DNA from: Anticarsia gemmatalis | Lineage: Eukaryota > Arthropoda > Insecta > Lepidoptera > Erebidae | Assembly: GCF_050436995.1 (NCBI RefSeq) | Contig: NC_134751.1 | Coordinates: 7,440,001-7,504,000, forward strand | Direction of reading: 5' to 3' | DNA: 64,000 nt | Shown: piece by piece, positions 9,585 through 21,900 of the stretch | How the letters are laid out: each line of letters begins with the position of its first letter | How positions within the stretch are numbered: the stretch's first letter is position 1 | Translations under genes and position numbers: made by a program | Notes under the pieces: model-generated | The model's input: the letters and a program-made list of their open reading frames with translations, nothing else | Database searches by the model: none | Told to the model about the DNA's origin: nothing

Positions 9585-12500
9585 TTAGTCAGAATCATCA
9601 CTCTCTTCACTGGCTTCCTCAAGCCACTCAAAGAACTTCACAAGAGAAGTCTGCTTGGCAATGGGACTCTCATTTTCTTCTAGATCTTTCTGCCACTCAA
9701 ACAAAGAGTCTTCATCTATGACATCAGCTTCATATAGCAAGTGAACTATTTGCCCAGATCTGCCATCAAGCCATTCACATTTGATACAGCTATCCTGAAA
9801 AAGTATTTAAAATTATAGATAATCATCATTCAAGGAGGAGACCCTACCCTGCAGTGGGACAGTAGTGGGTTAAGTTAATTTAGTATGTGCAATCTTGATA
9901 GGTTTTAGTAATATAAATAAGAGGTTAAAGAAATTAATGTTCACAAAAATATTTAAGAAACCGCTTATGGTCACTCTTGACCACAAATGACAATGTGAAA
10001 GCTACTTACAGGTTAGATCAAGATTTGGGAAATGTTATTAAATAAAAGTTAAACAGCAATAGACACTGTCCCAAATTCAAAATCCAAATGTTGCTCAATT
10101 CGACTACTCCAATAACAGATTTAATAATTAGTATATTCAATACTCACTTCAACAGCCCTCAAACAGTCCATTATGGAAGACTTTGTTTTGATATAATTGG
10201 CTAAAACAGGTCTAAAGAACTTCAAAATGTCCTTAACAGTACTTAGAACATTCTTAGTTTCAGCAAGAACTGGTATACTTAGAAGTGCCCTCACTACAAA
10301 AAAGTTAACTTCATGTAGCTGAATATTGTAGGCATATCTTGATGAATTAATTTCCAGTATCAAATAGTCACATTTCAGTTTCTCTTCATAACCTCTTGCC
10401 AAACTGTCTATTACTTCTTGAAGGAATACTGAAATAAAAAATGCATAGATTAGACATATAAAATTACATATGATATGACCACAATTAATAAAATAAATAA
10501 TAAATATTATTGGACAACTCACACACGGTCATTTGATTCCAAACTAAGCAGAGCTTGTACTATGGTAACCAAATCTATACTAATATTATAAAGCTGAAGA
10601 GTTTGTTTGTTTGTTTGTTTGTTTGTTTGTTTGTTTGTTTGAACGCGCTAATCTCAGGAACTACTGGTCCGATTTGAAAAATTCTTTCACTGTTAAATAG
10701 CCCATTTATCGAGGAAGGCTATAGGCTATATAACATCACGCTACGGGCGTTAGGAGCGGAGTAGTAACGAAAAATGTTACAAAAACGGGGGAAATTATGA
10801 CCCATTCTCTCTTACGTGACGCAAGCGAAGTTGCGCGGGTCAGCTAGTAACTGATAAACATACTTATATACTTCTAAATATATACTTATATAGATACATT
10901 AACATCCAGGCTCAGAACAAATACTCGTGCTCGTCACACAAAGATTTGTCCCGGGTGGGATTCGAACCCACCACACGCGGCGCTTTGGTTATTGCGGCAA
11001 GGTGACCACTTTAACCACTGCGCCAAACGTGCAGTTAAAAATAAAAATTAAGTTTAAATGTTTTAATGATGCTTTCATGTATAACCGTGTATAATAATTT
11101 TCTAATAACTGACTCAATCAATATAAATAATTCAGTTATAAAACAGCTACAACTATTTTTTTAGGTAAATCAATAATTTATTTATCCATATTTTTATACA
11201 GAGCTAATAATGCTCATTATTTTTTAGTTTGCAAGGAAGATTCATAGATGAACTTACTATTAGTGTCATCTGGGACAGGTGAATCAGGTAGTGAAGAGTC
11301 AGCACTGCTGTCAGATGAGTAACATGATTCACTATCACTCCAATTCTTCTCAAAGCCAATAAACTCATCTCCACCACTGCCAGAAGACTCGTTCTCCCAT
11401 TCAGTGCTTTCTGATGTTGATTTCATCAATACTTTATCTGTAACAAAAATGTTATAAATAAGTAAGTTATATTGTGTTAAAGGAAACAAAAGGATGGGAA
11501 GACCTAGAAAGACATACACTAATATCAGTGATGTCCTGAAAAAGGTCAGATGCATAGTACTCATAACAAGCAGTCCTGAATGTTAAGTTGTGTGGATATG
11601 AATGAAGCAAGGGAAGTATCAAGTGGTTTTGTTTAGTCTCTGCCTACCCTTCTGGAAAAAACAGTATTAGAATAGAATAATTATAACAATTATAATTACC
11701 TTTTTCAACATCTGTGCTCTCCAATATATTTCCTTTCAATTGACTACCAGCTTCTACTTTAACATTAGATGCTATAATAGTACCAGAATCAATGGAACAA
11801 TTCTCTTCTACAGTGCAGTTGTTATCAATAAAACTGTTTACAATCTTACAGTTGTCCTTTATCACTACATTACTCATGATATGACTTCCCCTGATAGTCA
11901 CATTGTTGCCAATGATGCAATTCTTTCCAATCACTGACTTTGAGATACTTGTGTTGTCATTTATATGTGTTTCTGCACCAATTAATACATCTTCTATTAA
12001 TGTACAGGATCTGAAATTCAATACAGAATTATGAGGTATGTTGTCAAGAATTCTGACAAATGATTTATAACAAATTCTTTAACTCATTTTTCAGGGCATG
12101 CAGCCTAACCCCTCCTTGTTCAAAAGAGGCCCAGCAGTGGGACAGATATGAGTTTAAAAATAATATAAATATTTCACTCACCTGCTCAGAGTACTTGACT
12201 TGTCTCTGAAGTTATGATTACCCATAAATAGGTAGTTGTTTTGATAAAATGATCCAGTCTCAATGGATAAGGGGAGTGTCCATTTATGTAACACATCTCG
12301 GCTAGAATAACATTAATTCTAAATCAATTTAATTCTAAAATGCTTTACAAACTACGTTTTTTCATGGTTTATTACTTTTCCTGATTTGTTATTGTTTGCT
12401 TAAATCCATATAAAAAAACTATTAATATTTAAAACATGTGGTATAGGAGATTCCTTTTCCATTCCTTTAAAGGTATGGTTTGAAGCCCTATCCTTCTAGT

Positions 12501-13938
12501 GTTCAAGGTAATTTTGCATGATTATTCTTAATTATAAAGAGTAGAAGATACTTACCAAACTGTTTGATATGTTTTCCAGTTAGTCACAGATGCAGCATAT
12601 TGGTTCCCTTTCAATAGAGTATAATACAGGGAACTGGCAAGAATCTCCTCATTGATAAGAATGCCATGAATGAAGTCATCTCTGGTTTGGAAATCAAAGT
12701 TGTCAGAGAATAGAGGAGGCACTGACGGGGAACAAAGTGCTATGTTAGCATCTACCAAGTTGTGATGCAACTTCACTTCGGAATGACTTAATACTATCTC
12801 CTGAAAAATATAATTACAAAGTTTACATTAACAATTGTAATATAATAATGTTAGGTATATTATAGATATTATTTTTATTTACCTAGGTAGATACTATAGC
12901 CAAAAAAATATTGTATCTACTTTTAAATATTTTTATAAAGGTCACTGAAAAATGTAACATACCAATGGAAGACTAATTGTTTTTTCAGCAGACTTAGGCT
13001 TATACTTCTGATGAATCAAAACTTTTTGAGACCTTCCATCAGCTGCCAAGAATATAGGTTTATCTGAACTTATAAGTGGATGCTCCCAGGCCACCTTCTT
13101 GTACACAAGGGTCATTGCTGCTCCTTTGTCTTTCTTGCATATCTGTCTGAAGAAAAAAATAAGAGATAATATAAAATATATAAATAAATAAATAGTTTAA
13201 TCATATGATGAAATAAGATAATTCTTACATATGACTAAAGTTTTAAACAGTTTCAGATAGTAATATGATAAACCTTTAGGAAATAACATAAGGATGAGAA
13301 CATGTAGGAAACTTATTTTCTATTAAAGTATACTTACTTATGCTGTTCTAACAATGAGGCAAAGTGTATATTACTGACAGTATTAACTCCTAATAGCACA
13401 AAGTAACCTCTGATCAGACCAGCAGCATCTATTTCCCTCATCACATCTCCCATCGTCTGACAGGTATCAGACATCATAACTTGAACATCCATTGTAATAC
13501 TCCATATTGACTTGGCTGCAATACCATTCCTGCAACAAGGGCATATTATTATGCAATTTCATAAATTAGTTAATTGAATCATGTTGGTAACCGCTCATAA
13601 GTCATTCATTAGCGTCAATTTCGAATGTGCAATATGCTTACCGAATATAGTCTTTAATTTTTTGTCCATCCTGACAACAAAACAAAATTGTTTCTCCAAC
13701 TCCTCCTTGTGCTAACGATTCCAGGGTATAATCAATTAAAGGCACTCCGGCTACCGGCAACAAACCCTTAAAAAAAAACAATTTATTTAAATTCTTGACT
13801 CATTTATCAAAACAAGTTTATTTTAAAACAAAATATCTAACTTACCATAGGTTTATTATTACTAATGGGATTGAAATGACTGTTGAATGTATCCATTATA
13901 ACAACAGCTTGGACAACATTTTCTTTATCGATATCCAT
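9585..13938 (-). CDS. eIF2Bepsilon: Translation initiation factor eIF2B subunit epsilon
   Basis: Catalytic subunit of the eIF2B guanine-nucleotide exchange factor that recharges eIF2 with GTP in the cytoplasm. Ten exons: 13846-13938, 13642-13766, 13338-13529, 12963-13146, 12556-12800, 12182-12301, 11700-12010, 11258-11437, 10148-10428, 9585-9794. They sum to 647 codons (646 residues) with every junction in phase. The N-terminal half is the nucleotidyltransferase-like domain (VVIMDTFNSHFNPIS, LLPVAGVPLIDYTLE; conserved NFDFQTRDDFIHG). Exon 7 encodes left-handed beta-helix hexapeptides (SVIGKNCIIGNNVTI). A Ser/Glu-rich acidic linker (about residues 425-480) leads to the C-terminal W2/HEAT domain, which ends in the acidic-aromatic motif FFEWLEEASEESDDSD that binds eIF2. 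Intron 8 contains a Helitron-like element and a SINE. The gene shares a divergent promoter with BBS7. Confidence 0.96.
9832..9878 (+). repeat. CAGCAGTGGGACA repeat, copy 2
   Basis: GGAGGAGACCCTACCCTGCAGTGGG then ACAGTAGTGGGTTAA, the same block order as at 6399-6460. It lies in the last intron of eIF2B epsilon. Confidence 0.7.
10574..10847 (+). mobile_element. Helitron-like non-autonomous element, copy 1
   Basis: Begins TCTATACTAATATTATAAAG after a host A and ends GGGTCAGCTAG before a host T, the A|T insertion of Helitrons. A short hairpin (CGCAA at 10820-10824 and TTGCG at 10831-10835) stands 8 bases before the terminal CTAG. A (TTTG)n tract follows the left end. A second copy lies inverted at 15757-16009. 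It is within eIF2B epsilon intron 8 and antisense to that gene. Confidence 0.75.
10865..11034 (-). mobile_element. tRNA-derived SINE
   Basis: Read on the minus strand it starts near TTTGGCGCAGTGGTTA (A-box-like TGGCGCAGTGG) and has B-box GGTTCGAATCC about 45 bases on. A body with GAGCACGAGTATTTGTTCTG and GAGCCTGGATG follows. The tRNA-like head cannot be a functional tRNA gene because it lacks a proper acceptor stem and continues into a SINE body shared with 6588-6725. Confidence 0.8.
12105..12160 (+). repeat. CAGCAGTGGGACA repeat, copy 3
   Basis: CTAACCCCTCCTTGTTC, GAGGCCCAGCAGTGGGACAG and GAGTTTAAA in the family order. It is a diverged copy in an intron of eIF2B epsilon. Confidence 0.65.
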
Positions 13939-14727
13939 TTTAAAGTTTACTGATTACTTATAATAAAGTCTAAGATATTTACAAAATATTCGCTTGAATT
14001 TTTCTTGAATCTCACGAATCCAAGACGTTTTTATTTTTGACACTGACACTCAGTCACTTCAGTTTTGAGGTTATTAGATTTTTTTTTTGTGCAGAGCCAA
14101 TTTTTAAAACAAGGTTTTTTTGACAAGACATCATCTTCATTTAACCGGGCTATATTGGCCTCTCATGATTTATTTTAAGTAATGATAATTTAAACTGGAG
14201 GAGCTTGTAAATGGAAATAATTTTATTTATTATTTATTTATCTTGTGTGTCCTAACTCGACTTAAGACTAAGGGCACACATCTCATACATTATCTATTTA
14301 ATTGTTATTTTTAGTCTAATTTACTAGGCGACCAATATAATCATTTCGTGTTCCTTGATGTATAAATATAACCATGCCTTGTTGCTATTGGGATAGGCAG
14401 AAATTTTACAACGCTAGTGTGTGTAAGAGGTAAGTTAGGTATTTAATTCATACCATGGAAGATGGCGTTATAGAACTTATTCTAAGAATAGAACCAATCA
14501 GAAGGATTCAAACAAAATTGTCATATCTGTCTTCGTTAGATTCCTTAAAGTACAAGTTATAATTATCATGATTGGATGATAAATACCTACTTACTTTACT
14601 TACCTAAACTTTGTTGTTATGTTGAGGGTTTGGTTACCTAGGTTTTATCGATTATAATGTAAGACTCATGTTAACGTGTAGATCCAGAAATGAACATAGG
14701 TACTTATTATTAGAATAAATTCGAATC
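13939..14727. promoter_or_regulatory. Divergent promoter region, eIF2B epsilon / BBS7
   Basis: 789 bases separate the two start codons, so both genes are transcribed outward from here. The middle (14193-14242) holds a possible LINE 3' relic ending in T/A-rich ATTT units. I looked for an RFX X-box, expected for many ciliary genes such as BBS7, and did not find a convincing one. Confidence 0.6.
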
Positions 14728-17700
14728 ATGGATTACGATTTATCGCGTATAGACTATTTGATAAGTGGGATTACTTATCCCGATACATTGAAAATTTTGC
14801 CATCCACCGGACCGAAGGGCGAAAAGGTAAATACGAAAACATACTGAAGATTTGCACTTTTGCAGGAAATTCTAATCAATATAAAAGTTAAGCAATTTAT
14901 AGGCATCGTGGTGTTCATTGATCACACTTATAGGAGAAGTCTGTAAAGCAATTTTTATGTAGGTAGCATGATAAGGACACCAAACAATGTTATAATCTTT
15001 TTGCTTATAATTTTATTTTTATTTGAGTCTCATGAAGAGGACAAATTAGTAAGGGAACCTGTTGTACCTAGGCCGGTTTTTTAGAAATATATTTTTTATT
15101 GTGATTTGACGTGCAGCACACGAATCATATTTGCATATTTTGAAATGTCAATTATTTGGGTACTCACCAAAAAAATATCAGAAATGTATATTTAATACTT
15201 ACATAATATTTTTAAATTTAAAAAAAAATGGGAAATGTGGCCAAGGTACAACATACCCTATGTACCTAGGCCAGTAGTACGTTGTACCTAGGCCACATTG
15301 AAATTTGGGGGTAATTTAAGCAAATTATCAAGTTTTGTTATCTAAAATCATTTTATTTGATTCATTACAGTACACAGTATTATTACAGTATACAGTATTT
15401 AACAAAACATTTTAAAAATTCTCAATTGATCAAAATTTAGAAATGATCAAAATTTAAACTAATATTCATAGCTTTTTTTATGCTTTTCAAACAAAATATT
15501 TAAACAAAAATAACTAACTTTGGCCACCGTTTCGTTACATCACATCGCTGCGCCTGCCAAACTCCATATGTGTATTTTGATGTTAAAAAAAATGAATATG
15601 GTGTCCCAAATAAAAAAAAAAGTTTTCTAAAATCTCACAAAAGACACATGTGGAACTTGGCAGGGGCAGCGACGATACCGTCGATATCACATAATATAAT
15701 ATAGCAAATCAATATACCTATATAGCAAAGCAAAGGAAAACAAAATATTGAAACAACTAGCTGACCCGCGCAACTTCCCTTGCGTCACATAAGAAAGAAT
15801 GGGTCATAATTTTCCCCCTTTTTGTAACATTTTTTACTGTTACTCTGCTCCTATTGGTCATAGCGTGATAATATATAGCCTATAGCCTTTCTCGATAAAT
15901 GGGCTATCTAAAACTGAAAGAATTTTTCAAATCGGACCAGTAGTTCCTGAGATAAGCGCGTTCAAACAAACAAACAAACACACAACAAATTAGTATAGAT
16001 TAGTATAGATTATCTTTACCTATATATAAATTATTATTTCTCTCTTAAATTTTAATCAGTCATTTGGACTAGCTATTATAAAAACACTATCAATAATGTA
16101 GATATATTATTCAGCCTTAAGCATTTAGTAGAAATCCCAGTACTTCTGTATCTCTGGAACATAATAAATTTCTCTGTTCTTGTTAACTTTTTGCGGGGTT
16201 TTAATCTCCTCTTTTTCAGGCCATTTCCAGTTTTTAAGTGATTTTTGCATCGATTTCTGAAATAATAAAGATATTTAATTAGGAATATTATAACGTAAAT
16301 GTGAAATAATTTAATGAAACATTCTCCTGGCCAAAGTATAACATCCAGGTTGTACCTTGGCCACTGGCCAAGGTACAGCTGATCGACAGTGGCCGAGGTA
16401 CAACACTACTCCAACTTCACTAAAACGGTGATTTTATATAGTTTAGAGCTTAAGTATCTCGTAAGTTTTTTATTGTGTTGAGACTTGTAAAATCAAAGAA
16501 CCGATAGCATATAACAGTTAAGTGACTATTAGAAAACTTTTAAAACTATTAGACTTCAAAATATATTAGAAATACTTACTTTTTCCCACAAAAAAGTTTC
16601 AGCGTCGATAACACCAAACACCGGCTTAATGGCGGAATGCAACTAACTTTACATTAAATAGTCTGTAGTGACGTATCGAATACCGTAAACAGTAGAATTT
16701 AGTATCGCACGAATATATGTAAACGAGCCCAGTGGCCTAGGTACACATAGTGCCAAGGTACAACAGGTTCCCCTACAAGAAGCAAAACTTTCGTAATTAA
16801 TATTTTCTAGATTGCGATCGGTGATAAAAATGGAGTTTTGCAGTGTGTTAGTATTAAAGAGGAAGAGCCCGTGGTCCAGTTTAAGACATTACCAGGAAAG
16901 TCAATTACTTCTGTACAACTTGCGTCAGGAGTCGGTATGGTTAAATATGTAATCACTTAAAATACTGACACTTATTTATTTTTTAATAGTGTCTTCGATT
17001 ATTGCAGGAACACAAGCAGACAAAATCTTTACGGCATCAGGCAATGAAGTAAAAGGGTATACAAGAAAAGGAAAAGTTTTTCTCAGCATTGAGACTTCGC
17101 TATCTGAGACCATCACTTCAATGTAATGTAGTTATTAAAACCTATGATAAGCATTCTAATGTAGAGCAGTGAGCTAGCTAGCCACCTTCCTAGATTTTAG
17201 AGTAGCTCACTACTACTAGCTACATGGCCTTATTTGTATAAAGTGTAAAGTTAACTTAAGTAAGTAGGTAGGTAGGTAGGTACTATAATGTCCTATTAAC
17301 ACGAGCTATAAACATTTTCAGGTGCATTCTCGGAAATGACTTAATCCTCTGTAGTGGACGCACGGTGACTTACTATAGAGATTTGCGTGAATACCACTCA
17401 TACATTTGCGAAGACAGAGTGCTCGACATAGCAGCATTTGCGGTACCTAATGTTAGAATTCTTTCATTATGCCTCTTAAACTAAACTACACTAACGCTTA
17501 ATACATTTCTTATTGTTGTATGCGCAGAGCAACAGAATACGCCTTTTAGTGCTGATTGCGAATAAAGGGGCTATTATTTTGGAAAATGGGAAACTCATCT
17601 CGCGTACAGCTATACCGTCTGGACCGTCTCGTCTAATCGTACCACTGACTACACACGTAACGGATATTCAGGCATTCTACGGTGCGAGCGATGGGTCTAT

Positions 17701-20700
17701 AGGCCTTATCGGATACGAAGAGTAAGTCGTCAAGATGTACTTAAGTAGGTAGTTCAAAATTTTATTTTATTTCCACTACGCATATTTAACTTCTTTTTGC
17801 TATAACAGGTTGAAACTTTCAAGCAAATGTTTGGTAGAAGGAAGAGGTTTAGGGTCCGTAGTGTGTTTGGGCTGGTATAATAATAATGGTAGCGTCCACC
17901 TTGCTGTTGGCCGACATGATGGGTCCATTCAGTTGTATCTTATGGATATGGACAATCTCAGCGAAAAACCGCGACTCAAATATACTTATGTGAGTATTGT
18001 AACTCAATAATAGGATAGAAGTAGGTAGGTACCTCCCTAAGTATGTACTACTTAATTCGCGAAAACTGATTTAAAATAATCTATTTATAGTTTTGCGGAG
18101 AGCCCGTTACGTCGGTAGCTGGTGGATGTGTAGGCACAGAAGATTCGGAGTTGCTTGTGGCGACATTCTCGGGAAGAATATTTGCGTTAAGATCAAGTCA
18201 TTTGGTGTCTGGAGCTAAAATTCCGCACGATATATTAGCAGCACGGAGGGCAAAACTTGAGTGGGTAAACCTTATTCTTATACCATAGTAAATTATTACG
18301 TCGGCGGTCGGACTATTAAACACGCAAATTATTTACAGAACTGATGTAGCACGTTTAGAAAAACAAACAGCTAACGAACGGGAAAAATACCAAAGAAGTA
18401 CGCGTTCCCTGCAAGCTGGTTTATCCATACCACCATTATTGGATATTCAATACGAAGTAAGTATGCAAACCTATAGTATGGTTTACTTACCTATTATCCG
18501 TATGTTTTAATGACATATTCATGTTTAACGTACCGACATTTTTCAGCTTTTGGGATCAACGAGCGAAGGCTGGCAAGAAGTGAGAATTACTTCCGCAGTG
18601 CCCCTAGACATGCTTTTTATTTATTGTAACAGAAAGTTAGAAATGCAAACAGATACTGCTGCAGTTTTAAGTATTTGTTCGTCTAAGGTAAGATAAAGTT
18701 GCGTACCTACTCACTGACTGAGGTAAGATCTCGATCGCATTCCTCTTAAACCGAAAACTAAGTATTTAGCTTTGTCAGTGGGTATTCTCCATGGCTTAAA
18801 AAGATAGCTCCCTATGAGTAGGTACATGCTAACTAGGTATTTAGCAACAATTCAGTGTTAGCAATATATTTATACTATCCGTAAGTAGATATAACTCTCC
18901 ATATTATTATTCGTGTTAAACAGGAATCAGTTTCGGATCTACTCGCTTCAGTACGATGTCAAGCTGGCACCCGTAGAGTATGGGTCAAGATGAGGTACTT
19001 AGCGGAGTTAAGAATGGAGGGCAGACGTGTGCTTATCTATGTGTTACCGGCGGGTGCACCGAGGGTGGCTCGTTTAATAACGCTCAAGTTACCTGCTTTA
19101 CCATATTATTCGCAACACGCAGACCCAGACTTGAAATTTGATACGCAAGAAAGGTACCTATTTGTATGCCTAAATACCTTCGTAAATAAACACTAGTTAG
19201 GTACCCATCCTTAGAAGATAGATAATAAAAAGTCGCTATGATATTTCAGAACCATGTGTCAACTGCAAGTTTCGGGAAGTTTTTCTGTAGCTGAAATAAC
19301 TTCATGGTTAACCGAAGCTATTCCAGGTGAACTGCCACGTCCTTCAACAAACGTGTCCTTCGCCAGATCACACACTCTACTCCAAACGGTTCTCATTTGT
19401 GAATATCAGTAAGTTGCCAAATTCTACCTACCTAAGTACCTATAAGTATTGGAATATGTAAATTCAACCTAAACTACTTCGCAATACTAGTAGGTATCTA
19501 GATACGTCGTGTACGGTCCGAACAGAGGCAATGATTTGTTAGCGGCGAGCAACAAAGGCCATCGTGACAGAAAATTACGCTCATTTTCAATGAAGTCAGT
19601 TTAAAAAGACCGGTTTCAATATTCTGTCAAAGATTACAGATAGATAGCAAATAGCTATCTCAGATAATCATGTCAAAATGATCTATCATAAGTAACTGTT
19701 TTCAGTAGGAATTGCTATCCATGAATTTATACTTGTCTTAAGTAAGTGAATACTAAAAGATGGGGTAGGTACTGTAAACTGCTTTTTTTTAAACTTCGGA
19801 AGCTAAAGAAATGAACGATGTACTTAGATAAAAGTGGTAACAATTTACTGGGGTGCTCTTTTTTTCAGACGAGGTTTAGCCATTTTCAAATCTGATAATG
19901 TGTCCACTATTGCAACAATTCGAAACATAGTATCAAACTGTTCTGTGGAGAAGAGTATCCGAGTAGAATTGTCTTGCGGTAAGTGACTAAAATGTGATGT
20001 TATTAGTCGTGTAGTAGGTAGGTGTTTACTATTTGAGTGTTAATTGTTTAACATACTTAAATATTCATTACAGATATCCCAGACGATTGTTGCGTTAACT
20101 CGTTTAGAAACTTGGAGAGTAAATTTAAATTGGAGTACCAGAAAAACAAAGATATTATTTTGAAAAAAGCTCTCGGGTATGTATAGAGCACTTCGAATTC
20201 ATGACTGACAAGAATCACGAGATATCTAATCATGGCTTATGTCGAATCGCGGCTCATTAAAATCCGCTCAGCCCAGTACTACCCCAGTAGAAATATGTTC
20301 CTAGTATTCGTTAGTACTATCCAATTCGTTAGTCACCACAAACTTAAATTCTATTTAACGAATTTCAGGATGCTGGACTTAGATAGCTCAATGAATGAAG
20401 AAGGACCATTATTATGCCAAGACTATGCTCGAGTTTGGGATTCCAGAGATACTATAAACGAGACTCAATTTATGGAATTAGTTGGTGAGAGTTTAAACTG
20501 TGAAGTACCTGTACGAAAAAATGGCAGTTGAACGATCTGATTTAATAATTCCTATAATTAAATTATTTTACAGAGACCATAGTACAGTGGTATGTGGACT
20601 GGCGTGCACTGTCTCTACTCAACGACAACTACAGTAACGAAATCGCCAAACTACGAAATGCGCTTACTGAATGTCAATTAGACGATGTTTATAAACATTT

Positions 20701-20737
20701 TTCTAGCAAATCCTTGTCCAAAAAAGATTACTCTTAA
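14728..20737 (+). CDS. BBS7: BBSome subunit BBS7
   Basis: Subunit of the BBSome coat that moves membrane proteins in and out of cilia. In insects, cilia are restricted to sensory neurons and sperm. Fifteen coding exons: 14728-14826, 16811-16934, 17008-17122, 17322-17442, 17528-17721, 17809-17989, 18091-18260, 18339-18456, 18547-18687, 18924-19153, 19250-19408, 19869-19978, 20074-20176, 20369-20484, 20574-20737. They total 714 residues, against 715 in human BBS7. The N-terminus MDYDLSRIDYLISGIT, then FKTLPGKSI and SGNEVKGYTRKGK, matches the beta-propeller of BBS7. A coiled coil follows (EKQTANEREKYQRS), then the GAE and platform regions and the helical C-terminus (ETIVQWYVDWRALSLL). At the end of exon 7 the donor was placed at 18260 because only that phase avoids a stop. 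An AATAAA overlaps the stop codon region (20737-20742). Intron 1 is enlarged by transposon insertion. Confidence 0.95.
15053..16773. mobile_element. 1.7-kb TIR element in BBS7 intron 1 with clustered subterminal motifs
   Basis: The ends are inverted copies of GGGAACCTGTTGTACCT (left 15055-15071; right 16756-16772) next to TA dinucleotides, suggesting a TA target. About ten copies of TTGTACCTwGGCCAC occur in both orientations, clustered near the two ends: about 15061, 15237, 15261, 15281, 16329, 16349, 16366, 16390, 16732 and 16751. They look like transposase-binding subterminal repeats. No transposase frame is seen. A Helitron-like copy is nested inside at 15757-16009. The superfamily is not assigned. 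Confidence 0.7.
15757..16009 (-). mobile_element. Helitron-like non-autonomous element, copy 2
   Basis: Reverse complement of the element at 10574-10847. On the plus strand it starts CTAGCTGACCCGCGCAACTT and ends TTAGTATAGA. The left end has a duplicated TATACTAATC unit (15991-16009). The degenerate hairpin and CTAG end are retained. Confidence 0.75.
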
Positions 20738-20944
20738 ATAAAAATGTTGTTTAACCTATGATAGCTTACATTATTTATGGTATTAAATATCTGACTTTGC
20801 TGTTAAATCTTATCATACACAACAGTGTGAATGCAACAATTTTTTTTTACCATACATCCAAGCCTTCTTGGATGCATAATTAATATGAGGCAAATAGGTT
20901 TTCAGTCATGGTTAAAATAAAATTATTTATTTGACCAAGTCTTT

Positions 20945-21691
20945 TTATTTAGTTTTGAATGTGTATGGATATTTCTTTGCGAGTTCTAAATCATAATGGT
21001 AAAGAGCATGTGTATCCTTGTTCAGTTGTGTCAATATTGTGACATGGCCAGCCATTTCATTGATTGATTCAATTTGCTCAGCTAGAAAAACTGAAGTCAG
21101 GAAGTCAGAGCACTGATAATCTTTTACCTCATCTGCCACTTTTATGACCTCTTCTATTTGCTAGTAAACATATTAAGTTAATTAAAATTGGTTACTACGA
21201 AAATATCTGTGAAGATTATGATAAGAATTTGAATTATTTTCTTATTCATCTATACAGCAACAAATAGCACAACTCCTACTTCATTTATTATGAAAGTAAA
21301 GTACCTCTGTAATCCCTTTTTCCATAGCAAGAGCATGATTAAATGCTTCAAGTAAATCCAAATTTTTATGTTCAGTAGGTATTTCTAAGCCACATATCAA
21401 AGGCTTTCCTCCACGCAACATCTGATAGTGTATAAATTGAGACATATGCTTGAGTTCCTCTTGGTACATCCTCATGAAGAAACCTCCAGCACCATATTGA
21501 GATTTTGAAGGATGCAGAAAAACCACAGCCATGTTTAAATATTCTTGAGCAGCTTGTTGCTCCATCATTATTTGTCTATTTACTAGATCTTCAATTTTGC
21601 TATCATATTTGTACTTACAATGCGAATTTCTACTGTTTGATAACATTATGGAAGAATACTTTTTGAGATTTGCTAACTTATGAGAAATCAT
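20945..21691 (-). CDS. Fer3HCH: Ferritin heavy-chain-like protein (Fer3HCH type)
   Basis: Iron-storage ferroxidase subunit. Two exons, 21305-21691 and 20945-21160, joined in phase 0 (ACAGAG|GTACTT to TACTAG|CAAATA), giving 200 residues. All residues of the ferroxidase centre are in place by alignment with H-chain ferritin: E and Y in NRQIMMEQQAAQEYLNMA, E and H in YQEELKHMSQF, E in ALAMEKGITE, and Q in FLAEQIESINEMAGHVTIL. No hydrophobic secretory signal is seen at the N-terminus, unlike the secreted insect ferritins. The first 30 residues are basic with Ser/Asn (MISHKLANLKKYSSIML), compatible with the mitochondrial Fer3HCH class, but the targeting is inference. The gene is convergent with BBS7 and in tandem with mRpS6. 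Confidence 0.88.
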
Positions 21692-21900
21692 AATATATAA
21701 TTAAACAAGTATAATAAAAAAAAAACTTACTAATAAATAAATATTGTATGAAATGAAATGAAAAATTGACATTTGGTATAATTCAAGTAGGCAAGGGTTG
21801 TCTTTAATCAATAATAGAAAGATAAAAAATCAACAGATATTTATTAAAACTAAATACTAAAACTATTATAGCTAATACAATTCAAATCTCTGAAAAAGCA

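Noticed and set aside
10950..11025. A tRNA gene on the minus strand
   Set aside because: A- and B-boxes are present, but acceptor-stem pairing is lacking and the sequence runs into a SINE body repeated at 6588-6725.
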